A DNA stretch of 64,000 bases from Chromohalobacter sp. 11-W (GCF_029889905.1 NZ_JARANZ010000003.1:186001-250000), one strand, 5' to 3'. Positions 54,274-63,935 are shown, counted from the first letter of the stretch. A program made the numbers and translations. The notes: a model not told the origin generated them from the sequence alone.

Positions 54274-54468
54274 ATGCGCGATGCCGCACATCTTCAATCC
54301 TTGAAAAGCGAGCTTCTAGACATTCATATGAGCCTGGAAATGCTCGAACATGAGCAACGCAAAAAGAGCGCTGCAACACGCTATCTGCGGGCACGACGCG
54401 GCATTGAGCTGCATCAGGAATTCAAGCGCCTGGAGCGTGATATCGTCGATTATGACGACTGGCAATAA
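54274..54468 (+). CDS. 64-aa protein of unknown function
   Basis: Small protein not recognised. It is Leu/Glu/Arg-rich, with one long probable amphipathic helix or coiled coil (LKSELLDIHMSLEMLEHEQR) and a basic middle, ending in the acidic VDYDDWQ. GGGAG lies 8 nt before ATG 54274, which decides this start over an in-frame ATG at 54211. It stands alone between the divergent hexR and the convergent NSS gene, with a PHO-box-like site upstream, so phosphate control is possible. Confidence 0.65.
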   Translation: MRDAAHLQSLKSELLDIHMSLEMLEHEQRKKSAATRYLRARRGIELHQEFKRLERDIVDYDDWQ

Positions 54469-54529
54469 ATAGGCACGCGATGCACGAAGAGATATCCCGT
54501 GCATCGTGTGCCTGGAAGGGCTTTCCAAG

Positions 54530-54560
54530 CCCGGCGCGGGCTCTATTCGCCCACGCCGGG
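54530..54560. terminator. Hairpin between the convergent orphan and NSS transporter genes
   Basis: CCCGGCGCGGGC (54530-54541), a 7-base loop, GCCCACGCCGGG (54549-54560): eleven of twelve positions pair. It ends six bases before the NSS stop on the other strand. There is no T-run on either side. Confidence 0.45.
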
Positions 54561-54566
54561 TAACGC

Positions 54567-55934
54567 TCAGAGGCTGCTGACGAAGACGATCACCACGCCG
54601 ATGGGCGCGATGAAACGTACCGCCACGCGCCACAGGGCGAAGGCGCCATCGCTCATGTTGAGCTGCGAGCGCAGTTCGTCGCGCCCCATGAACCAGCCCA
54701 CGAACATCACGGTCGCCAAGCCGGTCAGCGGCAGCAGCAGCTTGCTGGTGACATAATCGAGCAAGTCGAAGAGGGTCATGCCGGCGAACTTGTCGAACAT
54801 GCCCAGCGGCGCGAAATCACCCCAGATGTTGAACGACAGCACCGTGGCCAGCCCCAGGGCCCAGGTCGCCAGCCCCGCGACGATGGTCGAGCCCACGCGC
54901 GACAGCGGCGAGCGTTCCTCGATCCATTCCACCAGCGGCTCCAGTAGCGAGATCGCGGAGGTCCACGCCGCGAACACCAGCAGCACGAAGAACAGCAACC
55001 CGAACAGCCAACCACCGGCCATGTTGCCGAACGCCAGCGGTAGGGTCTGGAAGATCAGACCCGGGCCCGCAGCCGCATCCAGCCCATTGGCGAACACGAT
55101 GGGGAAAATGGCCAGTCCCGCAAGCAGGGCGATGACAGTATCCATGACCACGACGATGAGCGCCGAGCGACCGATGTTGACGTCATCGGAGAGATACGAG
55201 CCATACGCCATCATGATGCCCATGCCCAGGCTCAGGGTGAAGAAGGCATGCCCCAGCGCAGCGAGAATGCCGTCACGGGTGATCTTGGAGAAGTCCGGCG
55301 TAAACAGGTAAGCCGCCCCTTCGGCGAAAGCGCCGGTCGTCGCGGCATAACCCACGAGCAATACCAGCAGCACCGCCAGCGCCGGCATCAGCGTCTTCGC
55401 CGCACGCTCCAGGCCACCGGCAACGCCTCCCACCACGACACCGATCGTCATGATCATGAATAGGCTATGCCAGAGCAGCAATTCCACGGGGCTTGCCAGC
55501 AGATTGCCGAACAAGGTGCCAACGCTATCGTTATCCAGTCCGCTGAAGGTGTCGACGACGGCCATGCGAATGTAGGCCAGCGCCCAACCACCGATCACGC
55601 TATAGAACGAGAGGATCAAATACGCGCCGAGAATCCCGGCCACGCCGATCAACACCCAGGCACGGCTACGCTTGAGACGCCGTGTGATGTCGCCCATCGT
55701 CGAGATGGGGTTCTTCTGGCCCAGGCGTCCGAGCAGCCATTCGGACATCAGCATCGGCAAGCCGACCAGGAAGATGCAGATCAGATACACCAGAACGAAA
55801 GCGCCACCCCCGCTTTCGCCGGTCATGTAGGGGAATTTCCAGATATTGCCCAGGCCGACCGACGAGCCGACGGCGGCCAGCACGAAGGCCATCCGGGAGG
55901 ACCACTGCGCGTGCGAATGAGACTTGTAAGACAT
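54567..55934 (-). CDS. Sodium-dependent transporter, NSS (SNF) family
   Basis: Sodium:neurotransmitter-symporter family permease of 455 aa with about twelve helices. WSSRMAFVLAAVGSSVGLGN in the first helix is the family sodium/substrate site, followed by IWKFPYMTGESGGGAFVLVY. Bacterial members take up amino acids or related solutes; the substrate is unknown. The start at 55934 is preferred to an in-frame extension to 56030 because it begins with the usual basic MSYKSHSHAQ. The 338-bp upstream region suggests its own promoter. Confidence 0.9.
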   Translation of the reverse strand: MSYKSHSHAQWSSRMAFVLAAVGSSVGLGNIWKFPYMTGESGGGAFVLVYLICIFLVGLPMLMSEWLLGRLGQKNPISTMGDITRRLKRSRAWVLIGVAGILGAYLILSFYSVIGGWALAYIRMAVVDTFSGLDNDSVGTLFGNLLASPVELLLWHSLFMIMTIGVVVGGVAGGLERAAKTLMPALAVLLVLLVGYAATTGAFAEGAAYLFTPDFSKITRDGILAALGHAFFTLSLGMGIMMAYGSYLSDDVNIGRSALIVVVMDTVIALLAGLAIFPIVFANGLDAAAGPGLIFQTLPLAFGNMAGGWLFGLLFFVLLVFAAWTSAISLLEPLVEWIEERSPLSRVGSTIVAGLATWALGLATVLSFNIWGDFAPLGMFDKFAGMTLFDLLDYVTSKLLLPLTGLATVMFVGWFMGRDELRSQLNMSDGAFALWRVAVRFIAPIGVVIVFVSSL

Positions 55935-56272
55935 TGCTTCACCTGAGTTGCGTGGCGCCACCGCGCGATTAAAGGATGGCGTTGTATTGTTGTTGCCACG
56001 TCCCCGGGCATGGATCGCACACCACGACATGGAGCATGACAGGTCCTTGTGAGCGCTGGGATCTGACCACCGATCAACAAGGAGACCGCACCGCTCGCAG
56101 CGATGTCAGTCACCGTAAGGGTGTCGATAAACACCGATTGAGGAGACGACTGTCCTCGACGTCGTCCACAGAGAAACGCCATTTTAGCGGCAAGTTTTAG
56201 CCAAAACCATTCGCGTTATAGCATCAAGCCATCAACACCGCGTCCTACCACGCCATGGCGTTATCACCGCGG
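55935..56272. other. Intergenic leader region of the NSS transporter
   Basis: 338 bp without a gene, between yecE (whose end is at 56273) and the NSS start, on the minus strand. A short hairpin GGTGT/ACACC lies near 56120. I looked for glycine-riboswitch-like motifs because of the transporter and found none. Confidence 0.5.
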
Positions 56273-57142
56273 TTAGAAAAGCGCGCTCTGGCGCTCGCCG
56301 GGAAAGGCCTCGAGAGGCGGTAATTCGACGCGTTCGGCCAAGCGTGCATAGAAGCGTCGCGCCAATTGTGGCGCTTGTCGATTATCCGGCGTATGCACAA
56401 ACAAAAAAGGGGTTTTCCCCTGTTTTATCCACAGAATCAGGCGCTCACACCAAGGAGTGAAAAGTCGATCGTTGATGGCCATATCACAATGTCCGATAAA
56501 ACGCACGATAGGCATATTTGCCGTGGAAATCACGTGTAACGGGCGTTTCGGCTTTTCGCCCTGAGCCTTTATCAAGCGCGTATCGGTGCCCGCGGGCGTG
56601 GCGAAAAGCGGCCTCACATCGAGCATTACCCGGTCTACTCCCAAAGTTATCAACAAGCGGTTCAATTGCTGTTCCGCCGCCCCTTTGTGGAAAAAATCAC
56701 TATGACGCACCTCCACGGCGCAGGGTATTGCCGACGGCCAGTGCCTCAACAGTGCCTCCAACGCTGGCAGTTCCTGGGCCCCGAAATCACGCGGCAATTG
56801 CACCATCGTCGGCCCTAGCCGGTCATGTAACGGCGCTAGCGCTGCAAAGAACGTTGCGAGTTCCTCCGCGATATTCACCAGACGCTTTTCATGCGTGAGC
56901 CGCGCCGGCAACTTGAAGCAAAAACGAAAATCCGCCGGTGCCTGGCGCGCCCATTGGGCGATGGTCGCCGCCTTGGGCGGCCCGCTGTAGAAGGTCGTGT
57001 TGCCTTCCACGCTAGTGAACACGGCACCGTAATCGTGCAGCATGCCCTCCTGCGGCGCGTGTTGCGCGTAGAGACTGCCGCGCCATTCGCTATTGGCCCA
57101 CATCGGCAAGCCCAGGAATAAACGTGGGCGATCCCCCGTCAT
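56273..57142 (-). CDS. yecE: YecE-family (DUF72) protein
   Basis: DUF72 protein of 289 aa with a TIM-barrel-like fold and unknown function. Typical motifs are FLGLPMWANSEWRGSLY at the N-terminus, YGAVFTSVEGNTTFYSGPP (about 38-56), FCFKLPARLTHEKRL, VEVRHSDFF (about 142-150) and VRFIGHCDM. The length is usual. It is divergent from the YitT-like gene. The region 56425-56694 within it holds three sequences close to the DnaA box (see findings). Confidence 0.87.
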   Translation of the reverse strand: MTGDRPRLFLGLPMWANSEWRGSLYAQHAPQEGMLHDYGAVFTSVEGNTTFYSGPPKAATIAQWARQAPADFRFCFKLPARLTHEKRLVNIAEELATFFAALAPLHDRLGPTMVQLPRDFGAQELPALEALLRHWPSAIPCAVEVRHSDFFHKGAAEQQLNRLLITLGVDRVMLDVRPLFATPAGTDTRLIKAQGEKPKRPLHVISTANMPIVRFIGHCDMAINDRLFTPWCERLILWIKQGKTPFLFVHTPDNRQAPQLARRFYARLAERVELPPLEAFPGERQSALF

Positions 57143-57319
57143 GACGGGCCTCGCGATTGTATCGCTTGCGCCCCGCGGCTATGATGCGCTGCGCGAAGCA
57201 GCCTCACCGGGTACGCTTCTTGCAGCGTGTCATTTACCCGCCCTTTGGCCACAAGCCCTCGGCGGTGCGCCGACCATCTTCGGCATCGATTCATCTTCCA
57301 CACCCTCGGGAGAGACAAC

Positions 57320-58015
57320 ATGAAGGTTTCCTGGCGTTCCTGGCTGACGCTGCTCGAAGGCTGCCTATTGGTGGCACTTGGCGTGCGGCTTCTGCAATCC
57401 GCCGATTTACTGGTCAGCGGTACCGCAGGGTTGAGTTTGCTGATCAGCGATCTGCTGCCGGTGAGTTTCGGCATCACTTTCTTCGTCATCAACCTGCCCT
57501 TTTACGGGCTCGCGTTCAAGCAATTGGGGCGCGATTTCACGCTACGTACGCTCTCGAGCGTGACCTTGCTTTCGGTACTCAGCGACACCCTCACCGCCAC
57601 ACTTCCCTTGGGCGACACCCACCCTGTGGTGTGTGCCATCGCGGCAGGGCTGTTGATCGGCCTCGGGCTTGCATTGCTGTTTCGCGCCAACGCCTCGTTG
57701 GGGGGTCTTAACATTCTCGCCCTTTATCTGGAACGCCGCGTGGGATGGCATGCCGGTCGCACCACGCTGTGCTGCGATCTGCTGCTGCTGTTGCTGGCTG
57801 TCATCGTCTATCCATGGACGCAGGTCGCTGGTTCGGCCTTGGCGTTCCTCACTTTGAGCGCGGTGCTCGGCCGTTATCATCGTAAAACGAGCAGCCAGCG
57901 CCACCAGCCCGTTGACGACGATGACAAGACGGCACGCATTCCGCGGCACAAGGGTGCTCTATCGCCCCATCGCGCCTCGATCGCGCGCTTGCGGCCCCTC
58001 AACGAGGAAGGCTAG
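57320..58015 (+). CDS. YitT-like membrane protein (DUF161)
   Basis: Membrane protein of 231 aa with five or six helices (about 8-190). The early motif LLVALGVRLLQSADLLVSGTA and the later ASLGGLNILALYLERR resemble the YitT/DUF161 family, possibly small-solute transporters. The C-terminal 45 residues are basic and unstructured-looking, longer than in relatives. ATG 57320 follows GGGAGAG at a good distance; the in-frame extension to 57227 is not family-like. Confidence 0.8.
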   Translation: MKVSWRSWLTLLEGCLLVALGVRLLQSADLLVSGTAGLSLLISDLLPVSFGITFFVINLPFYGLAFKQLGRDFTLRTLSSVTLLSVLSDTLTATLPLGDTHPVVCAIAAGLLIGLGLALLFRANASLGGLNILALYLERRVGWHAGRTTLCCDLLLLLLAVIVYPWTQVAGSALAFLTLSAVLGRYHRKTSSQRHQPVDDDDKTARIPRHKGALSPHRASIARLRPLNEEG

Positions 58016-58130
58016 GCCGCGCCTGAAACGTACCGAAGGCGCGACGCCACTGGCACGATTCGCCCCGGCAAGGCATCATCGCTGGCGACACTCATTCCGG
58101 GAGTCGACCGCCGAGGTGCCTTGCTTGTTC

Positions 58131-59243
58131 ATGCCATTGCCGCAACCGATCATCGATGCCGCCCGCCCCCTGCGCCAACTCGCTCGCGCAGTGTGGCTGT
58201 TGCCGCTTTTGATACTCGGAGCGTGCAGTTCTCAGCCGCCCGCGCCGAGCATGCCTTCGCCGGCAGCCTCCGAGCGCATGCAACCCATGGCATGGCAGGC
58301 ACTGCCCGGCTGGCGTGACGATCACGTCATCGCCGCCTGGAGCGCGTTTCTCGCCAGTTGTCCACAGCTTGCCAAGAAACCTCGCTGGACATCGGTGTGC
58401 GATGATGCCGAGCATATCGATCCGCTCGATGAAAGCGCTATCACGCGCTTTTTCGAGATGCGCTTTCAGCCATATCGCCTCACGAACGACGATGGCTCCA
58501 CCACGGGCACGATCACCGGCTATTACGAGCCCATTCTGCATGGGGCGCGTGAGCGCCACGGGCCGTATCAGACGCCGCTCTACCGCTTCCCCAACGCCTG
58601 GCAAGCGGCACCGCAGCGTGTACGTGCCGCACAGCGCACGTTGCTGGAAAGCGGTGCCCTACGCGGTCAGGAACTGGTCTGGGTCGACAACCCCGTCGAG
58701 GCCGCCTTCCTGCAGATACAGGGCTCGGGACGTGTCCGGCTGGACGACGGCGGTACCATGCGCGTGGCTTTCGCGGGATCCAACAATCAGCCTTTCCGAT
58801 CGTTCAATCGTGCCTTGATCGATCGCGGGGAAATCGACGTCTCCCAAGCGACCTTGCCCGGTGTAAAGGCCTGGGCCAAGCGGCACCCCGAACGCGTGGA
58901 AGAAATGCTGACCGTCAACCCGCGCATGGTGTTCTTCCGTGAGCTGGATAGCGATCATACCGACACTCAGGGACCGATCGGCGCCCTCGGCGTGCCCTTG
59001 ACCGCGGAACGCAGCCTGGCCGTGGATCCCTCACGCATTCCGCTGGGTGCACCGATCTTCCTATCGACCACACAGCCGCTCTCGAAAGAGCCCTTGCGGC
59101 GCCTGATGGTGGCCCAGGATACCGGCAGCGCCATCAAGGGCTCGGTACGCGCGGATTTCTATTGGGGGCACGGCGAAGCGGCCGGTGAACGCGCCGCACG
59201 CATGAAGCAGGATGGTCGCCTGTGGGTACTGATGCCGAAATGA
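58131..59243 (+). CDS. mltA: Membrane-bound lytic murein transglycosylase A
   Basis: Outer-membrane lipoprotein of 370 aa that cleaves peptidoglycan between MurNAc and GlcNAc, leaving a 1,6-anhydro end. A signal with the lipobox LGACSS puts the lipidated Cys at residue 32. The MltA domain has GTITGYYEPILHGARERHGP and EAAFLQIQGSGRVRLDDG, and the C-terminal 3D domain RLMVAQDTGSAIKG (about 326-339) has the catalytic Asp. ATG 58131 is the start, as the frame further upstream has no signal peptide. Confidence 0.94.
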   Translation: MPLPQPIIDAARPLRQLARAVWLLPLLILGACSSQPPAPSMPSPAASERMQPMAWQALPGWRDDHVIAAWSAFLASCPQLAKKPRWTSVCDDAEHIDPLDESAITRFFEMRFQPYRLTNDDGSTTGTITGYYEPILHGARERHGPYQTPLYRFPNAWQAAPQRVRAAQRTLLESGALRGQELVWVDNPVEAAFLQIQGSGRVRLDDGGTMRVAFAGSNNQPFRSFNRALIDRGEIDVSQATLPGVKAWAKRHPERVEEMLTVNPRMVFFRELDSDHTDTQGPIGALGVPLTAERSLAVDPSRIPLGAPIFLSTTQPLSKEPLRRLMVAQDTGSAIKGSVRADFYWGHGEAAGERAARMKQDGRLWVLMPK

Positions 59244-59274
59244 GCCGATCATCGGGCGAAGAGAGGAGCAACGC

Positions 59275-60195
59275 ATGAGTGAAGATCGCCACGCCCCGGC
59301 CCCGTTGGCCGTGGTTACCGGCGCTACCGCCGGGCTCGGCCTCGAGACCGCCAAGGGCCTCGCGGTGCAGGGCTATCGCGTGATCGTCACCGCACGCAAT
59401 GCGCAAAAAGGCGAGCTGGCCTGCCACGCCATTCGCGCCCATGCGCCCCATGCCGAGGTAAGCGCCGAACCACTCGACCTCGACAGCCTCGAATCGGTAC
59501 GCGACTTCGCCCGGCGCCTGGTACACCGCGAGTCCTCGCTGGAACGCTTGATCAACAATGCCGGGGTCATGGCCCTACCGCGCCTCGAGCGCACACGAGA
59601 CGGCTTCGAACGCCAATGGGGCATCAACTACCTGGGCCACTTCCTGCTCACCAGCGAGTTGCTGCCACTGCTCATCGCCGCGACGGCGCCCCGCGTGGTA
59701 CAACTCTCGAGCCTCGCCCATCGCAGTGGATACATCGCCTTCGACGACCTCAACGGCGAGACGCACTACGACCCCTGGCGCGCCTACCGGCAATCCAAAC
59801 TCGCCATGCTGTTGTTTGCTCAGGCGCTGCAGAAACACAGCGATGCCCACGGCTGGGGACTCAAGAGCCTGGCCGCCCATCCCGGATTGTCACGCACTGC
59901 GCTGTTCGACGCCGGGGTCAAAAGCCGGCCCTTTATCGGCAGTGTCTTCAAGCTGACCCTGCCGCTGATCAGCCAGTCCGCCGCCGAGGGCGCCCGCCCC
60001 ACGCTGCATGCCGCACTCAGTGAAAGCATCGGCCCCGGCGATTACATCGGGCCCGACGGCCTCGGCGAGACACGTGGCGCACCCAAACTAGCCCGGCGCG
60101 CCCGTAACGCACGCGATCCAGCGGTCGAGGCACGCCTGTGGGATGTCTCGTGCGAGCTCACCGGGGCACGCTGGGAAACGACACCTCCTGCGTAA
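59275..60195 (+). CDS. Short-chain dehydrogenase/reductase, retinol-dehydrogenase-like
   Basis: Classical SDR of 306 aa. TGATAGLG (15-22) binds the nucleotide, LINNAGVM is the NNAG motif (about 90-97), and the active-site YRQSK (Tyr and Lys) lies near residue 170. The arrangement FERQWGINYLGHFLLTSELL matches the retinol-dehydrogenase/WW-domain-oxidoreductase subgroup. The substrate is unknown. The ribosome site is AGGAG five bases upstream (gaagagaggagcaacgcATG). It is convergent with hemB, 24 bp apart. Confidence 0.9.
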   Translation: MSEDRHAPAPLAVVTGATAGLGLETAKGLAVQGYRVIVTARNAQKGELACHAIRAHAPHAEVSAEPLDLDSLESVRDFARRLVHRESSLERLINNAGVMALPRLERTRDGFERQWGINYLGHFLLTSELLPLLIAATAPRVVQLSSLAHRSGYIAFDDLNGETHYDPWRAYRQSKLAMLLFAQALQKHSDAHGWGLKSLAAHPGLSRTALFDAGVKSRPFIGSVFKLTLPLISQSAAEGARPTLHAALSESIGPGDYIGPDGLGETRGAPKLARRARNARDPAVEARLWDVSCELTGARWETTPPA

Positions 60196-60219
60196 GTACT
60201 ACCGCTCTCTTTCCAACCT

Positions 60220-61194
60220 CTATAGCCCTTCTTCCAGCAACTGGGGGGCGAAGTAGGTCATGATCAGGTCGGCACCGGCGCGGCGCATCGAACCCAGCGT
60301 CTCGCGGATCACCGCCGCTTCATCGATCACGCCCTGTTGCGCCGCCAGGCGAATCATCGCGTACTCGCCGCTGACCTGATACGCCACCAGCGGCAACAGG
60401 CTGTTGCGGCGAATATCCGCCATGATGTCGAGATACGCCAGCGCCGGCTTGACCATCAGAAAATCGGCGCCTTCGGCCTCGTCCGCCAGCGACTCACGCA
60501 GCGCCTCGCGACGATTCATGGGGTCCATCTGATAGGTCTTGCGATCCCCCTGGAGTTCGGTGCCCGCCGCTTCGCGGAAGGGTCCGTACAGCGCCGAGGC
60601 CAGCTTGGTGGAATACGCCATGATGGGGATATCCTCGAAACCGGCCCCGTCTAGGGCCGCGCGGATCGTCGCCACCTGACCGTCCTGAGCCGCCGAGGGC
60701 GCAATGATGTCGGCCCCCGCCCGAGCAGCCGCGACCGCCTGGACACCGAGATTACGGATCGTCAGGTCGTTGTCGACCGTGTCGCCCTTGAGGATGCCGC
60801 AGTGGCCGTGTGTGGTGTATTCGCAGAAGCAGATATCCGGAATCACCACCATCTCGGGGTCGGCCGCCTTGATGATGCGTACCATGCGCGACACCAGGCC
60901 GTTTTCGTCCATGGCATCGCTGCCGTCGGCATCCTTGTGATGCGAAATCCCGAACGGCATGATGCCCTTGAGGCCCAGCGCGCTGAGGCGTTTCACTTCC
61001 TCCGCCAACTGGTTTTCCGGAATGCGATACTGACCCGGCATTCCCTCGATGGGCACGAAGTCGTCCGCCCCCTCCTCGACGAAGATCGGATACACCAAAT
61101 GCTCCGCACGCAGCGAGGTTTCGCGCACGATGTCACGCAGCGATGATGTGCGCCGCAGGCGACGCAGACGGGCCTGGGGAAACTGAGCAGGCAT
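60220..61194 (-). CDS. hemB: Delta-aminolevulinic acid dehydratase (porphobilinogen synthase)
   Basis: Joins two aminolevulinate molecules to make porphobilinogen in haem synthesis; 324 aa, octamer, cytoplasmic. The zinc site has all three cysteines, Cys122, Cys124 and Cys132, in [14 protein letters not shown], as in the zinc-dependent class. The Schiff-base lysines are Lys197 (MAYSTKLAS) and Lys249 ([10 protein letters not shown]). ATG 61194 ([10 protein letters not shown]) is preferred to an in-frame ATG at 61230. A hairpin (61213-61236) lies in the leader just before it. Confidence 0.96.
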   Translation of the reverse strand: MPAQFPQARLRRLRRTSSLRDIVRETSLRAEHLVYPIFVEEGADDFVPIEGMPGQYRIPENQLAEEVKRLSALGLKGIMPFGISHHKDADGSDAMDENGLVSRMVRIIKAADPEMVVIPDICFCEYTTHGHCGILKGDTVDNDLTIRNLGVQAVAAARAGADIIAPSAAQDGQVATIRAALDGAGFEDIPIMAYSTKLASALYGPFREAAGTELQGDRKTYQMDPMNRREALRESLADEAEGADFLMVKPALAYLDIMADIRRNSLLPLVAYQVSGEYAMIRLAAQQGVIDEAAVIRETLGSMRRAGADLIMTYFAPQLLEEGL

Positions 61195-61212
61195 GTAAGA
61201 CTCCTTGATCGC

Positions 61213-61236
61213 CGCCGGGCGCGGCGGCACCCGGCG
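61213..61236. other. Hairpin between glmS and hemB
   Basis: CGCCGGG (61213-61219), ten bases, CCCGGCG (61230-61236) form a perfect 7-bp stem about 20 bp before the hemB ATG on the minus strand. It could terminate glmS messages or structure the hemB leader. A second small stem CGACA/TGTCG lies near 61282-61294. Confidence 0.4.
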
Positions 61237-61298
61237 TTAAGAACCGGGATGTATTTTATAGCACGCTAACAAAATAGCCCAGCCGACAAAATGTCGCA

Positions 61299-63131
61299 TC
61301 ATTCCACCGTCACCGACTTCGCCAGGTTGCGCGGCTGGTCGACATCGGTGCCCTTGAGCACGGCAACGTGATAGGCCAGCAATTGCAACGGAATAGTGTA
61401 GACGAGGGGCGCCAACGCCTCGCTGACCGCCGGCACACGCAGCACATGTAGATGTTCGGAAGGCTCGAGGCGAATGCCCTCATCGGCGAACACGAACAAC
61501 TCACCACCGCGCGCGCGAACTTCCTGCAAGTTGGATTTCAGCTTCTCGAGCAATTCATCGTTGGGGGCCACGGCGATCACCGGCATCTCGCTGTCGACCA
61601 GCGCCAAAGGCCCGTGTTTCAGCTCGCCCGCCGGATAGGCTTCGGCATGAATATAGGAGATTTCCTTGAGCTTGAGTGCCCCTTCCAGGGCGATCGGGAA
61701 ATGTGCGCCGCGTCCCAGGAAGAGTGCATGGTGCTTTTCGGCGAACGCCATGGACAGTTGCTCGATCTCGCCATCCAGGGCCAGCACCTGGTTGATCACC
61801 CCCGGCAATTCCCTGAGCCCCTGGACCAGCGGCGCATGCTCGCCATTGGCGCCCCGCACACGACCCAGCGCCAGAGCCAGCAGCATCAGCGCCACCAGTT
61901 GGGTGGTGAAGGCCTTGGTCGAGGCGACGCCGATCTCGGGGCCTGCCTGCGTCATCAGGGTAAGATCCGACTCCCGCACCAGCGAACTACCCGGCACGTT
62001 ACAGATCGCCAGACTGCCGAGATAGTCACGCTGCTTGGCGAAGCGCAGCGCCGCCAGCGTATCGGCAGTCTCGCCGGACTGCGATAGCGTCACGAACAAG
62101 GTGCCTTCAGGCACTACGACCTCGCGGTAGCGATATTCCGAGGCCACCTCGACCTGAGTGGGCACGCCGGCCAGTTTCTCGATCCAGTAGCGCGCTACCA
62201 TGCCCGCATGGTAGCTGGTACCGCAGGCGATGATATGCACCTGGCGCACGCTCTCGAACAGCGACGCGGCCTCCGCCCCGAAACTGTTGACCAGCACCTG
62301 ATGATCGCCGAGACGCCCTTCCAGCGTGGCCGCGATCACCTGGGACTGCTCGTGGATTTCCTTGAGCATGAAGTGCCGATAGCCGCCCTTGCTGGTCACG
62401 CCGTCGCCATGCTCGAAGACGGTCACCGGACGCTCGACTCGTTCGCCGCTCGCCTCGAAGAGCTCGATCTCACCACCCCGGGCCAAACGCACCACATCGC
62501 CTTCCATCATATAGATGAAGCGGTCGGTAACCTGCAACAGCGCCAGCGGGTCGGAGGCAAGGAATGCCTCGCCGATGCCTACGCCAACCACTAGCGGGCT
62601 CCCCTTGCGCGCACCGATGATCGCATCGGGTTCGGCACGGTGTACTACCGCCAGGGCGTAGGCGCCTTCCAGCAATGCCACGCTGCGTTGCACGGCCTGG
62701 AGCAAGTCCTGGGAAAGGGTGAACTCGCGCGACAACAAGTGTGCGATCACTTCGGTGTCGGTTTCGGAGGTAAAAACATAACCCTGGGATTCAAGCTCGC
62801 CTTTAAGCGCCTCATGGTTCTCGATGATGCCGTTATGCACCACCGCCAGGCTATCGCCGGACTGATGCGGATGCGCGTTCTGCTCGCTGGGGCGACCATG
62901 GGTGGCCCAACGCGTATGGGCTATACCCAGCGTGCCCTTGAGCGCCGTGTCGGCGAGCTTCTCTTCTAGAGCCGCCACCTTGCCCACCGCACGCTGACGA
63001 TTGAGTCGCGCATCGTCGGAAAGCACGGACATGCCCGCCGAGTCGTAGCCGCGATACTCGAGACGGCGTAAGCCTTCGAGAAGGATTTCCTGCACGTGAC
63101 GCTCGGCGACGGCTCCTACGATTCCACACAT
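61299..63131 (-). CDS. glmS: Glutamine-fructose-6-phosphate aminotransferase GlmS
   Basis: Isomerising glucosamine-6-phosphate synthase of 610 aa, the first step of UDP-GlcNAc formation for the cell wall and lipopolysaccharide. The N-terminal glutaminase has Cys2 as nucleophile (MCGIVGAVAERH), with RLEYRGYDSAG and HTRWATHGRPS. The two SIS domains bind fructose-6-phosphate (SCGTSYHAGMVARY-like CGTSYHAGMVARYW, then SQSGETADTLAALR) and the tail LAKSVTVE closes the active site. ATG 63131 is fixed by the Cys2 position; the long in-frame extension is not real. DeoR gene upstream, 16 bp away. Confidence 0.97.
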   Translation of the reverse strand: MCGIVGAVAERHVQEILLEGLRRLEYRGYDSAGMSVLSDDARLNRQRAVGKVAALEEKLADTALKGTLGIAHTRWATHGRPSEQNAHPHQSGDSLAVVHNGIIENHEALKGELESQGYVFTSETDTEVIAHLLSREFTLSQDLLQAVQRSVALLEGAYALAVVHRAEPDAIIGARKGSPLVVGVGIGEAFLASDPLALLQVTDRFIYMMEGDVVRLARGGEIELFEASGERVERPVTVFEHGDGVTSKGGYRHFMLKEIHEQSQVIAATLEGRLGDHQVLVNSFGAEAASLFESVRQVHIIACGTSYHAGMVARYWIEKLAGVPTQVEVASEYRYREVVVPEGTLFVTLSQSGETADTLAALRFAKQRDYLGSLAICNVPGSSLVRESDLTLMTQAGPEIGVASTKAFTTQLVALMLLALALGRVRGANGEHAPLVQGLRELPGVINQVLALDGEIEQLSMAFAEKHHALFLGRGAHFPIALEGALKLKEISYIHAEAYPAGELKHGPLALVDSEMPVIAVAPNDELLEKLKSNLQEVRARGGELFVFADEGIRLEPSEHLHVLRVPAVSEALAPLVYTIPLQLLAYHVAVLKGTDVDQPRNLAKSVTVE

Positions 63132-63147
63132 ATTGAACTCCTCGTCT

Positions 63148-63918
63148 TCATTCGTTGACCGCAGCGCGGATGACGGCGATACCCTGTGCCTCGATCCGTC
63201 GACAGGCATCGGCATCGAGCCCCTCGTCGGTGATCAGGGTATGAATCCTTTCCCACGGCAGTTCCAGATTGGGAATGCGCCGGCCTATCTTGTCGGATTC
63301 GGCGAGCACCACGACTTCGCGCGCGACCTCGGCCATCACCCGCGATAGCCCCAGCAATTCGTTGTAGGTGGTGGTCCCACGCCCCAGATCGATGCCATCG
63401 GCACCGATGAACAATTGATCGAAATCGTAGAAACGCAACACCTGCTCGGCGACCTGTCCCTGGAAGGATTCGGAGTGCGGGTCCCAGGTACCGCCGGTCA
63501 TCAGGATCGCCGGCTCGGGCTCCACTTCGCGCAAGGCGTTGGCCACCGACAGCGCGTTGGTCATCACCACCAGCCCTTCGCGCCCGCCCAATTCGGGAAT
63601 CATCGCCGAGGTGGTGGTACCGCTGTCGATGATGATGCGATTGTGGGCGCGGATACGCGCACTCGCCGCTTGCGCAATCGCTAGCTTTCGGGGCGAAAGC
63701 GGCGCGTTGGCTTCCGCCAGTATCTCACTAGGTAACGGCAAGGCACCGCCGAAGCGTCGCAATAACAGACCGCTCTTCTCCAGCGTGGCGAGATCCTTGC
63801 GTACGGTGACTTCGGAGGTTGCGAAGTGTCGGGCAAGCGTATCGACGCTGGTTTCACCCTGCTCATTCACGTAGGCCAGCATGGCATGGCGGCGCTGGGC
63901 AGTATCGCGTTTGGGCAT
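63148..63918 (-). CDS. DeoR-family transcriptional regulator next to glmS
   Basis: DeoR/GlpR-type repressor of 256 aa. The N-terminal HTH (about 8-62: HAMLAYVNEQGETSVDTLAR, SEVTVRKDLATLEKSGLL) is followed by the effector domain with DSGTTTSAM (about 100) and the DeoR-C segment IFIGADGIDLGRG-like LFIGADGIDLGRGTTTYN. ATG 63918 has AAGGATG upstream; a GTG at 63933 is less likely. It precedes glmS by 16 bp, as the pseudomonad GlmR gene does next to glmS, so control of amino-sugar synthesis is plausible. A palindrome and AAACGAAAC lie upstream (63936-63959). Confidence 0.88.
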   Translation of the reverse strand: MPKRDTAQRRHAMLAYVNEQGETSVDTLARHFATSEVTVRKDLATLEKSGLLLRRFGGALPLPSEILAEANAPLSPRKLAIAQAASARIRAHNRIIIDSGTTTSAMIPELGGREGLVVMTNALSVANALREVEPEPAILMTGGTWDPHSESFQGQVAEQVLRFYDFDQLFIGADGIDLGRGTTTYNELLGLSRVMAEVAREVVVLAESDKIGRRIPNLELPWERIHTLITDEGLDADACRRIEAQGIAVIRAAVNE

Positions 63919-63935
63919 ATCATCCTTATTCACGA

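Noticed and set aside
55935-56272. Glycine-type riboswitch ahead of the NSS transporter
   Set aside because: No paired conserved cores could be recognised in the 338-bp leader.
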